A stretch of 64,000 nucleotides of DNA from UBA6170 sp034429975 (lineage in GTDB: Bacteria > Chloroflexota > Anaerolineae > Anaerolineales > Anaerolineaceae): the NCBI GenBank assembly GCA_034429975.1, contig DAOUFM010000151.1, forward strand, positions 41,474 to 105,473, given 5' to 3'. Both the position numbers and the translations under genes were made by a program. Of this stretch, positions 7,957-17,506 are shown piece by piece. Each line of letters starts with the position of its first letter. The stretch's first letter is position 1. The notes beneath the pieces are model-generated. The model worked only from the letters and a program-made list of their open reading frames with translations, searched no databases and was not told where the DNA came from.

Positions 7957-9348
7957 ATGACTTCTCTCATTGAATTGATTTCTCCGAAAATTAAGCCACC
8001 TCTTGAAGAAGAATTCCGCCCGGCTGTTTTGGTTAATCACAATTTTCGTTCAAAACTGAAAAACATTGGCGTTCCACTGATTATTGGTTTAGAAAAAAAT
8101 GATGGGCAACTATCCCGTTATGAAACGTTGATTTATCCGGATGATCATCCGGAAGCTAATGCGAACGATGTTTATGTCGAACGCTTGCTAAAATTTATCC
8201 TCTGGCAGCGTGGAGGTTATCGGATTTATAACGGCGGATCCAAAAAAATTGGTCAATTTATAGCCAATCTTTATTCAATAAATGGTGAACGAGCCTTTGA
8301 TGCCAACTTTTTTGGCCAACAAGTTTACGAAAAGCCTTTTCAAGTTATTCTATGTGCCCCGGATGAGGTTCCAGCGACACGTGAGAATAGGAAACAATTA
8401 GGGCGGCATTTGGAAGGAAATCGTATCGGCTTTGATTTAGGTGCTTCTGATCGCAAGGTCAGTGCTGTTATCGATGGAAACGTGGTCTTTAGCGAAGAGG
8501 TAATGTGGTCTCCTCGCAACCAAGCCGACCCGAATTATCATTACCGGGAAATTACGGCAGCCCTTCAAAAAGCAGCCAGCTATCTCCCATCTTTGGATGC
8601 AATTGGGGGGAGTTCGGCTGGCATTTACATTAACAACCGCCCGATGGTAGCTTCACTTTATCGCAGTGTGCCGGCAGAGAGATTTGATGAAATAAAAAAT
8701 CTATTTTTGCGAATTCGAAAAGATTTCAATGTTCCATTGGATGTGATCAATGATGGCGATGTTACCGCATTGGCAGGTTCAATGTCGGTGGGGGAAAATG
8801 GTGTCCTGGGCGTTGCGATGGGTTCCAGTGAGGCTACTGGTTATGTTGATATGCAAGGCCAAATCACAGGCTGGCTCAACGAATTGGCTTTTGCCCCGGT
8901 GGACTATAATCCCAATGCCACCCTGGATGAATGGTCTGGAGACCGCGGTTGTGGGGCTTCCTATTTTTCGCAGCAATGTGTTTTTCGGTTAGCTCCCAAA
9001 GCAGGAATAGAAATCCCAGGCGATTTATTGGATGCTGAAAAATTAAAATTTGTCCAGGATTTGTTGGAAGAAGGACACGAAGGTGCGGTTAAGATCTGGA
9101 AAAGTATAGGCGTGTTCCTGGGTTATGGGCTGGCACATTATGCTGACTTCTATGAAATGCGCCATGTGCTCATTCTTGGCCGGGTTACTTCCGGAATTGG
9201 GGGAGATCTGCTGATTAAAGGGATACGCCAAGTGTTTGAAGCTGAATTCCCGCATTTACTGGATCAATTTACTGTGCATCTGCCGGACGAAAAAACTCGC
9301 CGAATTGGGCAATCCGTTGCCGCTGCCAGCTTAACAGCTTTGGAGTGA
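7957..9348 (+). CDS. ROK-like (ASKHA fold) sugar kinase homologue with N-terminal extension
   Basis: 463 residues. The C-terminal two-thirds show an ASKHA/ROK layout: phosphate-1 loop IGFDLGASDRKVSAV (about 157-171), the putative catalytic Asp in VINDGDVTALAG, and a glycine-rich GVAMGSSEATGY segment. The CxCGxxGC zinc motif of standard ROK kinases is absent; GDRGCGASYFSQQC stands near that position. An N-terminal stretch of about 150 residues precedes the kinase fold, making it longer than usual ROK kinases (about 300). It begins 11 bases after the ROK repressor and ends 6 bases before the deacetylase. The likely job is phosphorylating the imported amino sugar, but activity is unproven from sequence. 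Confidence 0.7.
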   Translation: MTSLIELISPKIKPPLEEEFRPAVLVNHNFRSKLKNIGVPLIIGLEKNDGQLSRYETLIYPDDHPEANANDVYVERLLKFILWQRGGYRIYNGGSKKIGQFIANLYSINGERAFDANFFGQQVYEKPFQVILCAPDEVPATRENRKQLGRHLEGNRIGFDLGASDRKVSAVIDGNVVFSEEVMWSPRNQADPNYHYREITAALQKAASYLPSLDAIGGSSAGIYINNRPMVASLYRSVPAERFDEIKNLFLRIRKDFNVPLDVINDGDVTALAGSMSVGENGVLGVAMGSSEATGYVDMQGQITGWLNELAFAPVDYNPNATLDEWSGDRGCGASYFSQQCVFRLAPKAGIEIPGDLLDAEKLKFVQDLLEEGHEGAVKIWKSIGVFLGYGLAHYADFYEMRHVLILGRVTSGIGGDLLIKGIRQVFEAEFPHLLDQFTVHLPDEKTRRIGQSVAAASLTALE

Positions 9349-9354
9349 AAAAAG

Positions 9355-10200
9355 ATGAAATTTCATCAAAGGACATCAGAAATTTATATACCAGATACTG
9401 TGGAAGGTGAAAATGCTTTTAGTCGTACTACCCATTTGGCAGTCTCCGCCCATCAGGATGATCTGGAAATTATGGCTGCGGCTCCGATATTAGAGTGCTT
9501 TCAAAATGAACAAAAATGGTTTAGTGGAGTAGTAGTAACTGACGGTCGGGGGTCCCCACGCAATGGAATTTATGAAAAATATGATGATGAAGAGATGCGC
9601 CGGGTGAGGTTCAAAGAACAAAGAAAAGCAGCAATTGTGGGAGAATATGCTGCTCAATTCATGCTGGACTACCCCAGCAAAGAAGTGAAAAGTAACAGTA
9701 CGAACCCGGTGGATGATCTGGTCACTATTCTGGAAGCGACCCAGCCGCAATTTGTTTATACTCATAATTTGGCAGACAAACACGATACGCATGTAGCGGT
9801 TGCTTTGAAAGTGGTAGAAGCCATCCGCCGGATCTCCAAAGAGAATCGTCCAAAGAAGTTATTCGGTTGTGAAGTCTGGCGCAGCCTGGACTGGTTGCCA
9901 GATGATGAGAAAGTGCTATTTGATGTTTCTGAGCAGGAAAATTTACAACTTGTGTTGTTGGGCGTATTTGATTCCCAGATCACCGGTGGAAAACGTTATG
10001 ATCTGGCATCCATGGCACGCCGGCGTGCAAACGCGACTTATTTCGAATCTCATGAAGTCGATTTAAAAACCGGCTTATCCTTTGGAATGGATATGAGCAT
10101 ATTAATTGAGTCTGATAATCTGGACCCGGCTGAATTTATTCAGTCCTACATTCAGAAATTTTCTCAGGATGTGTCGAATCGCCTGAAGAGAGTTCGATAA
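9355..10200 (+). CDS. PIG-L/LmbE-family N-acetylglucosaminyl deacetylase
   Basis: 281 residues with the PIG-L signature A-H-x-D-D near the N-terminus (SAHQDDLEIM, His33, Asp36) and a downstream His in the segment HNLADKHDTHVAVA, matching the zinc site and catalytic Asp35 of the family. These enzymes remove the acetyl group from GlcNAc-containing substrates. There is no signal peptide, so it acts in the cytoplasm. It sits between the kinase homologue and the ABC importer, suggesting it deacetylates the imported amino sugar or its phosphate and could stand in for NagA, which is not seen here. The substrate is inferred from context. Confidence 0.85.
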   Translation: MKFHQRTSEIYIPDTVEGENAFSRTTHLAVSAHQDDLEIMAAAPILECFQNEQKWFSGVVVTDGRGSPRNGIYEKYDDEEMRRVRFKEQRKAAIVGEYAAQFMLDYPSKEVKSNSTNPVDDLVTILEATQPQFVYTHNLADKHDTHVAVALKVVEAIRRISKENRPKKLFGCEVWRSLDWLPDDEKVLFDVSEQENLQLVLLGVFDSQITGGKRYDLASMARRRANATYFESHEVDLKTGLSFGMDMSILIESDNLDPAEFIQSYIQKFSQDVSNRLKRVR

Positions 10201-10315
10201 GCAAAGTTAAATAATAATGAGATGATGAGTGGAAAGGAGGAAGCAAAGAGAAGAAAATTAGTACTTTTTTGTTCGTTGTCAGACCAAAATAATTAAATGA
10301 GAAGAAGATAACAAA

Positions 10316-11725
10316 ATGCGTTTTAAAATTTTTACACTATTCGTATTATTTGCAATCGTGATGAGTGCCTGCGGAAAGGGTGCACCTGCAACTGCACCAC
10401 AACCACAGGCACCAGCAGCGCCTTCAGAACCACAAGCTCCAGCCGCACCTGCTGAGCCTCAAGCTCCAGCAGCCCCTGCAGAACCACAGGCACCGGCAAC
10501 TGAATCTGCTACTCTGAAGATCTACTTACTGGATTATACCCCGGATACAATTGCCTAGTTGGAACAAGAGATCAATCCGGCTTTCGAATCGGCACATCCG
10601 GGTGTAAAGGTTGAAATCACTCAGGGAAGTTGGAGTGGATGGGATACGACTTTTGCCGGGTTCTTCACTGCTGGCACCGGTCCGGATATTATCAACCTTG
10701 GCTCAGAAATGAATACACTCTATGGCGAAAGCCTGGCTGATATGGATCCATATTTGGGTAAAGATGCCTGGGCAGATATTGCGAATTTTGGACCAACGCT
10801 TGAAAATGCTTCCTATGGTGGTCATTTGAGAGGATTACCAATTTTCACAGCACCGCGCTATGTCTTTTGCCGCACCGACTTAATGGAAGCCGCTGGGTGG
10901 ACAACTGGAACTCCTAAGAATTTTGCTGAATGGGTTGATTTTGCTAAAAAACTTTCCAAGATTGATCCGGCCACCAATTCTTTGGTTCAACAAGCCCTTG
11001 TACCGGTGGATGCAGGTTCTATGGCTGATTGGCAATGGTGGTTACTTATCTTTGATTCACTGAATGGGCAACTCTATAAAAGCGATGGGACACCCAATTT
11101 CGATTCACCAGAAGCATTGGCCACCACTCAATTTGTTCTCGACTTACGCCAGGCAACTTATGGTTCAGCGCTTGATTCTGTGGCAGCGCTGCCGGCAGGT
11201 GTTGGTTCAGTAATTGATGTGAATAGCGAGACCGGAAAAGAGAACGGAGCCGTTTGTTTAGCCCACTCTGGATGGGCTGCCCCTGCTTTTGATCGACCTA
11301 TTTGGGCGAAGATCAGCATTGATCCATTCTTTGGCGATCCAACCGCATTCCCCAACAGCAAACCAGTTGTGCTGGCTTTCAATGATTGGCTGGCAGTCGC
11401 TGATTATAGCCCCAACAAAGCATTGGCTGCGGATTGGTTGAAACTGGCTTTTTCAAAAGACGCTAACAATAAATGGAACGAAACCATGGGTTTGATCCCA
11501 GCGCGTAATGATTCCCAATTTGGTTATGTGGTTGAATCAGAACAATTAAAACGCGAAGCTGAATTAGCCAGTCAATATGGCGTAGGTTTTGCTGGCATTG
11601 AAGAATCTTCAAAATTGTCAGTCATCATGCAGGATGCCTTAGGTAAGTTAATTACTGAAGAATTGACTCCAGCTGAAGTTAATGCCAAAATTCAATCTGA
11701 ATACGCTGACGCGCTTGGGAAATAA
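10316..11725 (+). pseudogene. Sugar ABC transporter substrate-binding lipoprotein interrupted by an in-frame TAG
   Basis: One continuous frame of 470 codons encodes a family-1 extracellular solute-binding protein, with a single TAG at 10556-10558 (codon 81). Upstream of it are a lipoprotein signal (VMSAC), a Pro/Ala linker with repeats of the PQAPAAPAE type, and the first beta strand (LKIYLLDYTPDTIA). Downstream the fold continues at once (LEQEINPAFESAHPGVKVEI) to a normal C-terminus. A CAG-to-TAG change explains the lesion. The downstream part has no Shine-Dalgarno or secretion signal and could not be a working receptor alone. Either the gene is newly inactivated, TAG is read through, or there is a sequence error. 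TAG ends other genes here, so general reassignment is unlikely. Confidence 0.85.
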
Positions 11726-11746
11726 TCCTTCCTGAAAGTGCTATCT

Positions 11747-11786
11747 GACAGGTCGTTGGGGAATAGGGGACCTACAGCGACCTGTC
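11747..11786 (+). promoter_or_regulatory. Intercistronic stem-loop between binding-protein and permease genes
   Basis: GACAGGTCG (11747-11755) and CGACCTGTC (11778-11786) form a perfect 9-bp stem with a 22-base loop. It lies 22 bases after the binding-protein stop and 13 bases before the permease ribosome site. Such hairpins often stabilise the 3' end of a binding-protein mRNA or act as leaky terminators, so that the receptor is made in excess over the permeases. Confidence 0.65.
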
Positions 11787-11811
11787 CTTCCTTTTGTATG
11801 GAGGTGGCGAA

Positions 11812-12966
11812 TTGTATCAAAATCCTTATATCAATGTAATCCTTAATGCTTTTTTGGCGGTCATTTTCATCGTCGTATCTAGTTTGGCTGTCGCATTATT
11901 AGCACGATCCATAGCAAAACTGTTTAAGGCAACCCGAATACAACAACAAAATACTTTCGCAGGATACCTCTTCGCGTCTCCATGGATTGTCGGATTTCTC
12001 ATCTTTGTCGCGGTTCCACTTGGATTCTCTTTATATTGGAGTTTAACAAATTTCAGGATTGCGTCGAATAAACCGATAGAATTTATTCAATTAGCAAATT
12101 ATATTAAATTATTAACTTCAGATGGAAGTTTTAGAGCATCTTTAATCAATACACTTTATCTGACTGTCATTGGATTGCCATTACAGATTGGTTTTGCACT
12201 TTTTTTGGCTGTTTTACTTAATCAGAAAATGCGTGGAGAAAAAATCTTTCGCATGGCATTCTATTTGCCGGTCATTCTAGGGTTCAATACGGCTGTTTTA
12301 TTATGTTGGCGTTTAATGTTAAATGGCGGAACTGGCATTATCAATCAATTGATTCGGGCGATGATTAAATTGATACCGCCCAGTGGATATGTTGTGCGTG
12401 CATTAATTTTTGTTCAAGAACTTTTTAGTGCTTTCTTTTTAGGGATCAACAATAAAAATTTTAACCTGTTCAATAAAGTTCTTTCGGCAGGGTTTCCTGC
12501 AGCTAATCGCGTGCCTTTGTGGGTGGAAAACCCGATGTGGTCAAAAATGTCAGTTGTCATGCTGATCGTTTGGGGTTGTGGCACCATGATGTTGATCTTT
12601 CTGGCTGGTTTGAATAATATTCCCAAAGAATTTCACGAAGCAGCACAAGTAGATGGAGCCAGTGGCTGGCGACGCTTCTGGAAAATTTCATTTCCGCTCC
12701 TCACCCCCTATATTTTCTATAACCTTGTGGTAGGTATGATCGCCATGCTGCAAATTTTCGAACCCATTTATGTCTTGTACCGGGATAATCAACCTTTGAT
12801 TTCATCGGCGATCTCCATGGTTTTTTATCTTTGGCAGGTCACTTTCAGACAATTTGAAATTGGTTATGGGTCAGCCATTTCCTGGATAATCTTAATCATC
12901 ATTCTGGTTGTTACCCTCGTCCAATTTTGGATGCAGAAACGCTGGGTTGAATACGATTTATTTTAG
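11812..12966 (+). CDS. CUT1 sugar ABC transporter permease, MalF-like
   Basis: An inner-membrane permease of about 384 residues. The start is taken as TTG at 11812 because GGAGGT lies at 11800-11805; the frame also extends to a TTG at 11794, which would swallow that site. After two N-terminal hydrophobic segments come the MalF-type core and the EAA loop (FHEAAQVDGASGWRRFWKI), which contacts the ATPase. A segment around INQLIRAMIKL...AANRVPLWV enlarges a loop compared with typical 300-residue permeases. It is followed 9 bases later by the partner permease. No ATPase gene accompanies the system, so an MsiK/UgpC-type ATPase elsewhere is probably shared. Confidence 0.9.
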   Translation: MYQNPYINVILNAFLAVIFIVVSSLAVALLARSIAKLFKATRIQQQNTFAGYLFASPWIVGFLIFVAVPLGFSLYWSLTNFRIASNKPIEFIQLANYIKLLTSDGSFRASLINTLYLTVIGLPLQIGFALFLAVLLNQKMRGEKIFRMAFYLPVILGFNTAVLLCWRLMLNGGTGIINQLIRAMIKLIPPSGYVVRALIFVQELFSAFFLGINNKNFNLFNKVLSAGFPAANRVPLWVENPMWSKMSVVMLIVWGCGTMMLIFLAGLNNIPKEFHEAAQVDGASGWRRFWKISFPLLTPYIFYNLVVGMIAMLQIFEPIYVLYRDNQPLISSAISMVFYLWQVTFRQFEIGYGSAISWIILIIILVVTLVQFWMQKRWVEYDLF

Positions 12967-12975
12967 GAGAAGATA

Positions 12976-13815
12976 ATGAGACAATTCTGGCATATTCTTA
13001 AACGGGTGTTTCTATATATTCTGCTGACGGCTGCAACTATCACAATGGCATTCCCTTTATTTTGGATGATTTCTTCTTCATTAAAAACAGTTGAACAAAC
13101 CAATTCTCCTGGGATTATATGGTTTTCACCTACACCAACCTTACAGGCATATAGTGATCTTTTTCAAAATCCGCTCTTTATTCGCGTTTATTTCAACAGT
13201 ATTTTTTATGTTACTCTGGCATTAGTTGGGACATTAATCTCCATTTCTCTGGTGGCTTATGCTTTCAGCCGTATCAATTGGCCGGGCCGCAACTTGGTCT
13301 TTTTCCTTATGCTTTCAACGATGATGATACCGGCTCAAGCTTTGCTTGTCCCTCAATATGTATTCTTTAACAAATTGAATTGGGTTAACACTTTTAATCC
13401 ACTTATCATTCCGGGATATTTTGCTGGTGGTGCGGCAATGGTTTTTCTATTGAAACAGTCTATGAGTCAGATTCCAAAGGAAATGAATGAGTCCGCGGTA
13501 ATGGATGGTGCCTCGCACTTACAGATCTACTGGGAAATTGTTATGCCATTGGTGAAAGCACCCATGGCCACGATTGCCACTTTGCTTTTTGTGGGTTTAT
13601 GGAATAGCTTGTTAATGCCGCTTATGTACTTACAAACCGCAAACTTATATACTTTGCCGATTTATGTTTCTACTTTATATAATATTAATTTAACTGTACA
13701 ACCCTGGCCAACCATTATGGCAGCAGCAGTATTAACTACCGTTCCATTAATGGTTGTTTTCTTTTTTGCCCAACGGTATATCCTTGAAAGCGTTGTTATC
13801 TCAGGTATGAAGTAA
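12976..13815 (+). CDS. CUT1 sugar ABC transporter permease, MalG-like
   Basis: 279 residues with six predicted membrane helices and an EAA-type coupling loop, MNESAVMDGASHLQIYWEIV, about 90 residues from the C-terminus, as usual for MalG homologues. A good Shine-Dalgarno (AGGAGA) precedes the ATG at 12976. It pairs with the permease immediately upstream and is followed 12 bases later by the GH3 enzyme. Import of chito-oligosaccharides or N-acetylglucosamine-containing sugars is inferred from the surrounding genes, not from the permease itself. Confidence 0.92.
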   Translation: MRQFWHILKRVFLYILLTAATITMAFPLFWMISSSLKTVEQTNSPGIIWFSPTPTLQAYSDLFQNPLFIRVYFNSIFYVTLALVGTLISISLVAYAFSRINWPGRNLVFFLMLSTMMIPAQALLVPQYVFFNKLNWVNTFNPLIIPGYFAGGAAMVFLLKQSMSQIPKEMNESAVMDGASHLQIYWEIVMPLVKAPMATIATLLFVGLWNSLLMPLMYLQTANLYTLPIYVSTLYNINLTVQPWPTIMAAAVLTTVPLMVVFFFAQRYILESVVISGMK

Positions 13816-13827
13816 GCGGAAATTAAG

Positions 13828-15417
13828 ATGGAAAATATTGGGCAGAAATTATTACTTGCTTTTAAGGGAAAAGAATTTTCCCGGGAAATGAAGCAGGCTT
13901 TAGAGTGGTTCCGTCCGGCTGGACTTACTCTTTTTCGCAGTTACAATGTTGATTACCCAGCCCAAGTCAAAAAACTCACCTCCGATTTACAGAAATATGC
14001 GAAACAAATTGACCTTCCACCATTGATTATCGCGGCTGATCAGGAAGGCGGTCAATTAATGGCGATTGGAGAAGGGACAACACCACTGCCTGGAAATTTG
14101 GCGTTAGGCGCTACTGGCTCAACCGAGCTGGCGTATCGGGCTGGGGTTGTCTTAGGGCGAGAATTGTCCGCGCTGGGTATTAATATGGATTATGCTCCTT
14201 GCTGCGACGTAAATGTCAACCCTCATAATCCGGTAATTGGGACTAGGTCTTTCGGTGAAGATCCCCATCAGGTAGCCATTTTGTCAGCAGCAATTATTCA
14301 AGGATTGCAATCTCAGGGAATTGCGGCGGTAGCAAAACACTTTCCAGGTCATGGAGACACAACTTCGGATTCTCATTTAGGATTGCCGTCTATTTCTCAC
14401 TCATTAGAACGATTACAACGGGTTGAATTTCCACCTTTTCAAGCTGCGATTGATGCAGAGGTTAAGGGAATCATGAGCGCACATTTAGCCTTGCCCGCCA
14501 TTGACGGCGAAAAAACTCTGCCTGCTACCTTATCAAAAGCAATCTTAACGGGTTTATTAAGGCAGCAACTCGGATACCGGGGAGTGACGATTTCCGATGC
14601 TATGGATATGCAAGCAATTCGCCAGGGAGAATTCCTGGGCGAAGAATGTGTGCGGGCTGCGAAAGCGGGAATTGATTTACTGCTCATGACCGCTGATCCG
14701 ACGGATCAAGAGCGTGCCTGGGTGGGATTAACAAAAAGTTACCAAGAAGAAAAAGACGTTCAATCTATCTTCCAGGATTCTATAAAAAGGGTAATGGATT
14801 TGAAAAATTGGCTCTCGAGTAGTTACACTCATTTATCTTTAGACGTGGTTGGATGTGATCTCCACCTGGCAGAAGCTGATGAAATTGCAGAGCGATCGAT
14901 TACGCTGATTCGAGATAATGATCATCTTATCCCCATGTATCTTGAGCCAGATCAAAGAATCACTGTTATCCTGCCACATCCGGCGGATTTGACACCGGCA
15001 GATACCTCATCCTATCTTATTCCTGAACTGGCTAAGGCTTTGAAAGTTTTTCATCCTAATGTTGATGAAATAATTCTGCCTTTTCGCCCAAATGATGAAG
15101 AAATTCTACGTACACTTCAACAGATAAAAGATGCCAATCGAATTGTGGTTGGGACTTTAAATGCTTTTGATTGCTCTGAACAAGCGAAATTAGTAAGCGC
15201 TATTTTAGCAACAGGTATTCCAACCATTGTCATTGCCATGCGTATGCCCTATGATCTGATCGCTTTTCCTGAAACTTCTACTTTTCTATGCACTTATAGT
15301 ATCCAACCACCCAGTATAAAGGCGGTTGCATCAGTCATTATGGGAAAGTTAAAACCGCAAGGGAAGTTGCCAGTTTCTATCCCTGGTCTTTATCCTGTTG
15401 GATATCAACATCGCTAG
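13828..15417 (+). CDS. GH3 beta-N-acetylhexosaminidase, NagZ-like
   Basis: 529 residues. The N-terminal 340 residues are a GH3 TIM barrel with the NagZ-type hallmark KHFPGHG-x4-DSH (170-183), where His183 serves as general acid/base. The nucleophile is Asp257 in ISDAMDM. The C-terminal 180 residues form the second GH3 alpha/beta domain. No signal peptide is present, so it cleaves imported GlcNAc-terminated oligosaccharides or muropeptides in the cytoplasm. It is the last gene of the operon that starts with the ROK regulator, and it faces a secreted chitinase. The context fits stepwise chitin or peptidoglycan breakdown. Confidence 0.92.
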   Translation: MENIGQKLLLAFKGKEFSREMKQALEWFRPAGLTLFRSYNVDYPAQVKKLTSDLQKYAKQIDLPPLIIAADQEGGQLMAIGEGTTPLPGNLALGATGSTELAYRAGVVLGRELSALGINMDYAPCCDVNVNPHNPVIGTRSFGEDPHQVAILSAAIIQGLQSQGIAAVAKHFPGHGDTTSDSHLGLPSISHSLERLQRVEFPPFQAAIDAEVKGIMSAHLALPAIDGEKTLPATLSKAILTGLLRQQLGYRGVTISDAMDMQAIRQGEFLGEECVRAAKAGIDLLLMTADPTDQERAWVGLTKSYQEEKDVQSIFQDSIKRVMDLKNWLSSSYTHLSLDVVGCDLHLAEADEIAERSITLIRDNDHLIPMYLEPDQRITVILPHPADLTPADTSSYLIPELAKALKVFHPNVDEIILPFRPNDEEILRTLQQIKDANRIVVGTLNAFDCSEQAKLVSAILATGIPTIVIAMRMPYDLIAFPETSTFLCTYSIQPPSIKAVASVIMGKLKPQGKLPVSIPGLYPVGYQHR

Positions 15418-15435
15418 GTTTTTCTCTATTTAATA

Positions 15436-15472
15436 GAAAAAAAGCCTTGCAAATGTTAAATGATGCAAGGCT
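15436..15472 (-). terminator. Rho-independent terminator between convergent GH3 and chitinase genes
   Basis: AGCCTTGCA (15443-15451) and TGCAAGGCT (15464-15472) form a perfect 9-bp stem with a 12-base loop. On the minus strand the stem is followed by a run of T (the A run at 15437-15443), so it terminates the chitinase transcript best. On the plus strand the following sequence is only moderately T-rich. Confidence 0.85.
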
Positions 15473-15488
15473 AGTTTGGCTGTTTTCT

Positions 15489-17426
15489 TTATTTGACAAG
15501 GGTTATTTTTCCAAAAGTACGCGGATCAGCATAGGTTCGAATTTTTGAAGTTGAAAGCATGGTCTTTTGCCCCTCGCCGGCTTTGTCTGCATCGCTGGGG
15601 CTAATATTCATTCCAAATTTAAAACCTTCTTTAAATTCAAACCCTGGTAATGAAGTTTTAGGAATAAAAACTTCAAGAATATAACCGTCTTCTATAACCG
15701 TATATGCCATCTGAATTCCATCAACGGGTCCGGGTGAATTAGGCCCATTGAACCAGGCATAAGAAGTCATTGGAATTTCAGCAAAATTTCCCAAAGACAA
15801 CCCAATCTGATAATCATCCTTATTCATACCCGGGTTATCGTAATCTTCTTCAAGTTGGGTGTCCAGTTGGATTTCCATATGATCGCCATGCCACAGAGTT
15901 TCATCAGAAGCGCTTTGAATGTGATGATCATCTTTGACGTTAAAAGCAAAATATAATCCTTCCTCAGCCCAGCCTACCCAGGCTTTGGCAGATAAATCTT
16001 CAGGGCCTTTCCAACTATTTGGAGATACCTGATAAACAATGTGATCGGCTTGATCCAGCATAAAGTCAGGCTCGGAAGGCCAATCCTTTAGGTCTCCATC
16101 GATTGTTATCCCACTAACTTGATGAATGTTCGCCTCGAAAGGCCGGGGAACTAATACTTTAGGAATAGCAGTTGGTTTCGTTGGGCCACCATTTTCAAAA
16201 CCTTGGTAAATTGCGGCGAACAAGGATTCATTTCCCTGGCTTACTTCCCAGATCATCACCCCCGCCAACCCCTGATCACGTGCATAACCGGCTTTGGCAG
16301 CCAGAGAACGTTCATCATCATAGCTAATAAAAATCTGTCTAGTTGAATCATAGAGCCAGGGAACATACGCATCATCACTCCAGAATGATTCCCAATCAGG
16401 CAAATAGTGTTGTTGAAGATCATTAAAATCAAACGATCCGGGTTCATAAGTGCCTGGAGCCGCGCCTTTGGCAGGTTGGTAGAGTCCATGATTGCTAGCG
16501 CCTACACCAGCCCAGCCTTTTCCATAGAACGGGACGCCTAGAACAAGCTTTTCAGAAGGAACACCAGCATTAAGGTAAGCTTGTACTGCTGCGTCTACAT
16601 TTAGAGATGATGAAGAGGGATCATTTTCAGACCAAAAGAGGGGGGCGTTGAAATTAGTACTATTCTCCCAGGTGCCATGAAAATCATAAGCCATGATATT
16701 AATCCAATCCACACTGGAAATAATACCGTTTAAATCAAAGTTTTGAATAGCGCTTGGGTTAGCTGGAGCGGCAATGGATAACAGAAAATGCTTATTTTCT
16801 TTTTCCCCTAATTCATTTAATTGGCTGCGAATTTCTTTTAATAGGAAGGTGTAATTATCCCGATCGTCCGCTGTTCCGGTAGTTAAACCACCACTGACTG
16901 GATATTCCCAATCAATATCCAGCCCATCGAAAACACCAGCATATTGCTTTAAGTACAAATCCGCGCAGGAATTGCTAAATCGTTTTCTTGAGTCATCATC
17001 TTTTGCTGCCTTTGAAAAGTTGCCTGACCAGGTCCATCCACCAATGGAAATTAAAACTTTCAAGTGGGGATATTGTTTTTTCAATTCGAGTAATTGGTTA
17101 AAGTTGCCATGGAAAGATAATTTGTTTGAGTCGTCCTTCCCGGTGATGCTATTTTCTGCCGTATACATACGCCCGGTATCTGCCGCAAGATTACCAGAAA
17201 TGCATTCTCCACTAGCGGATACGTTTGAGAATGCATAATTGATGTGGGTAAGTTTGCCATAGGGAATATCTTTAAGGAAAACACCTCGATTGGCAGCCCA
17301 GGAAGGATAATATCCGATCACCATTTTTTCCCCAGGGACTACAAGAATAGGATTTGTTCTGGGAGAACAGGCGCTAAGCAAGAGAGCCAGAACGAATAAT
17401 ATAAAACTAATTTTTGGTATGGACAT
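15489..17426 (-). CDS. Secreted GH18 chitinase lipoprotein with C-terminal CBM9-like domain
   Basis: 645 residues. A lipoprotein signal ends at LLSAC (Cys20), so the enzyme is anchored on the outside of the membrane. The GH18 barrel covers about 33-410 with SxGG (SIGGW, 127-131), the catalytic motif DGLDIDWE (167-174, Glu174 the proton donor) and MAYDFHG (245-251). A C-terminal domain from about 437 (ITIDGDLKDWPSEPDF) resembles CBM9-like carbohydrate-binding modules. A good Shine-Dalgarno (GAGGAG) precedes the ATG. It is transcribed towards the amino-sugar operon, whose importer and NagZ-like enzyme could use its products. Confidence 0.92.
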   Translation of the reverse strand: MSIPKISFILFVLALLLSACSPRTNPILVVPGEKMVIGYYPSWAANRGVFLKDIPYGKLTHINYAFSNVSASGECISGNLAADTGRMYTAENSITGKDDSNKLSFHGNFNQLLELKKQYPHLKVLISIGGWTWSGNFSKAAKDDDSRKRFSNSCADLYLKQYAGVFDGLDIDWEYPVSGGLTTGTADDRDNYTFLLKEIRSQLNELGEKENKHFLLSIAAPANPSAIQNFDLNGIISSVDWINIMAYDFHGTWENSTNFNAPLFWSENDPSSSSLNVDAAVQAYLNAGVPSEKLVLGVPFYGKGWAGVGASNHGLYQPAKGAAPGTYEPGSFDFNDLQQHYLPDWESFWSDDAYVPWLYDSTRQIFISYDDERSLAAKAGYARDQGLAGVMIWEVSQGNESLFAAIYQGFENGGPTKPTAIPKVLVPRPFEANIHQVSGITIDGDLKDWPSEPDFMLDQADHIVYQVSPNSWKGPEDLSAKAWVGWAEEGLYFAFNVKDDHHIQSASDETLWHGDHMEIQLDTQLEEDYDNPGMNKDDYQIGLSLGNFAEIPMTSYAWFNGPNSPGPVDGIQMAYTVIEDGYILEVFIPKTSLPGFEFKEGFKFGMNISPSDADKAGEGQKTMLSTSKIRTYADPRTFGKITLVK

Positions 17427-17476
17427 GGAAATACTCCTCGAAAATGAAAAAAATTTTCAGAGAAGGAGATAACTTT

Positions 17477-17506
17477 ATTATAGTACAACCAGGCTAACCG
17501 CTGCAA
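17477..17506 (-). promoter_or_regulatory. Predicted chitinase promoter
   Basis: On the minus strand, TTGCAG (17506-17501) and a perfect TATAAT (17482-17477) are 18 bases apart, about 50 bases before the chitinase ATG. The sequence TTGTAC directly upstream of the -10 resembles the TTGTA half-site seen at the ROK operon promoter. Confidence 0.6.

Noticed and set aside
10559..11725. A separate gene starting with TTG just after the TAG
   Set aside because: No Shine-Dalgarno, no signal peptide, and the frame continues the upstream fold exactly; treated as the second part of an interrupted gene.
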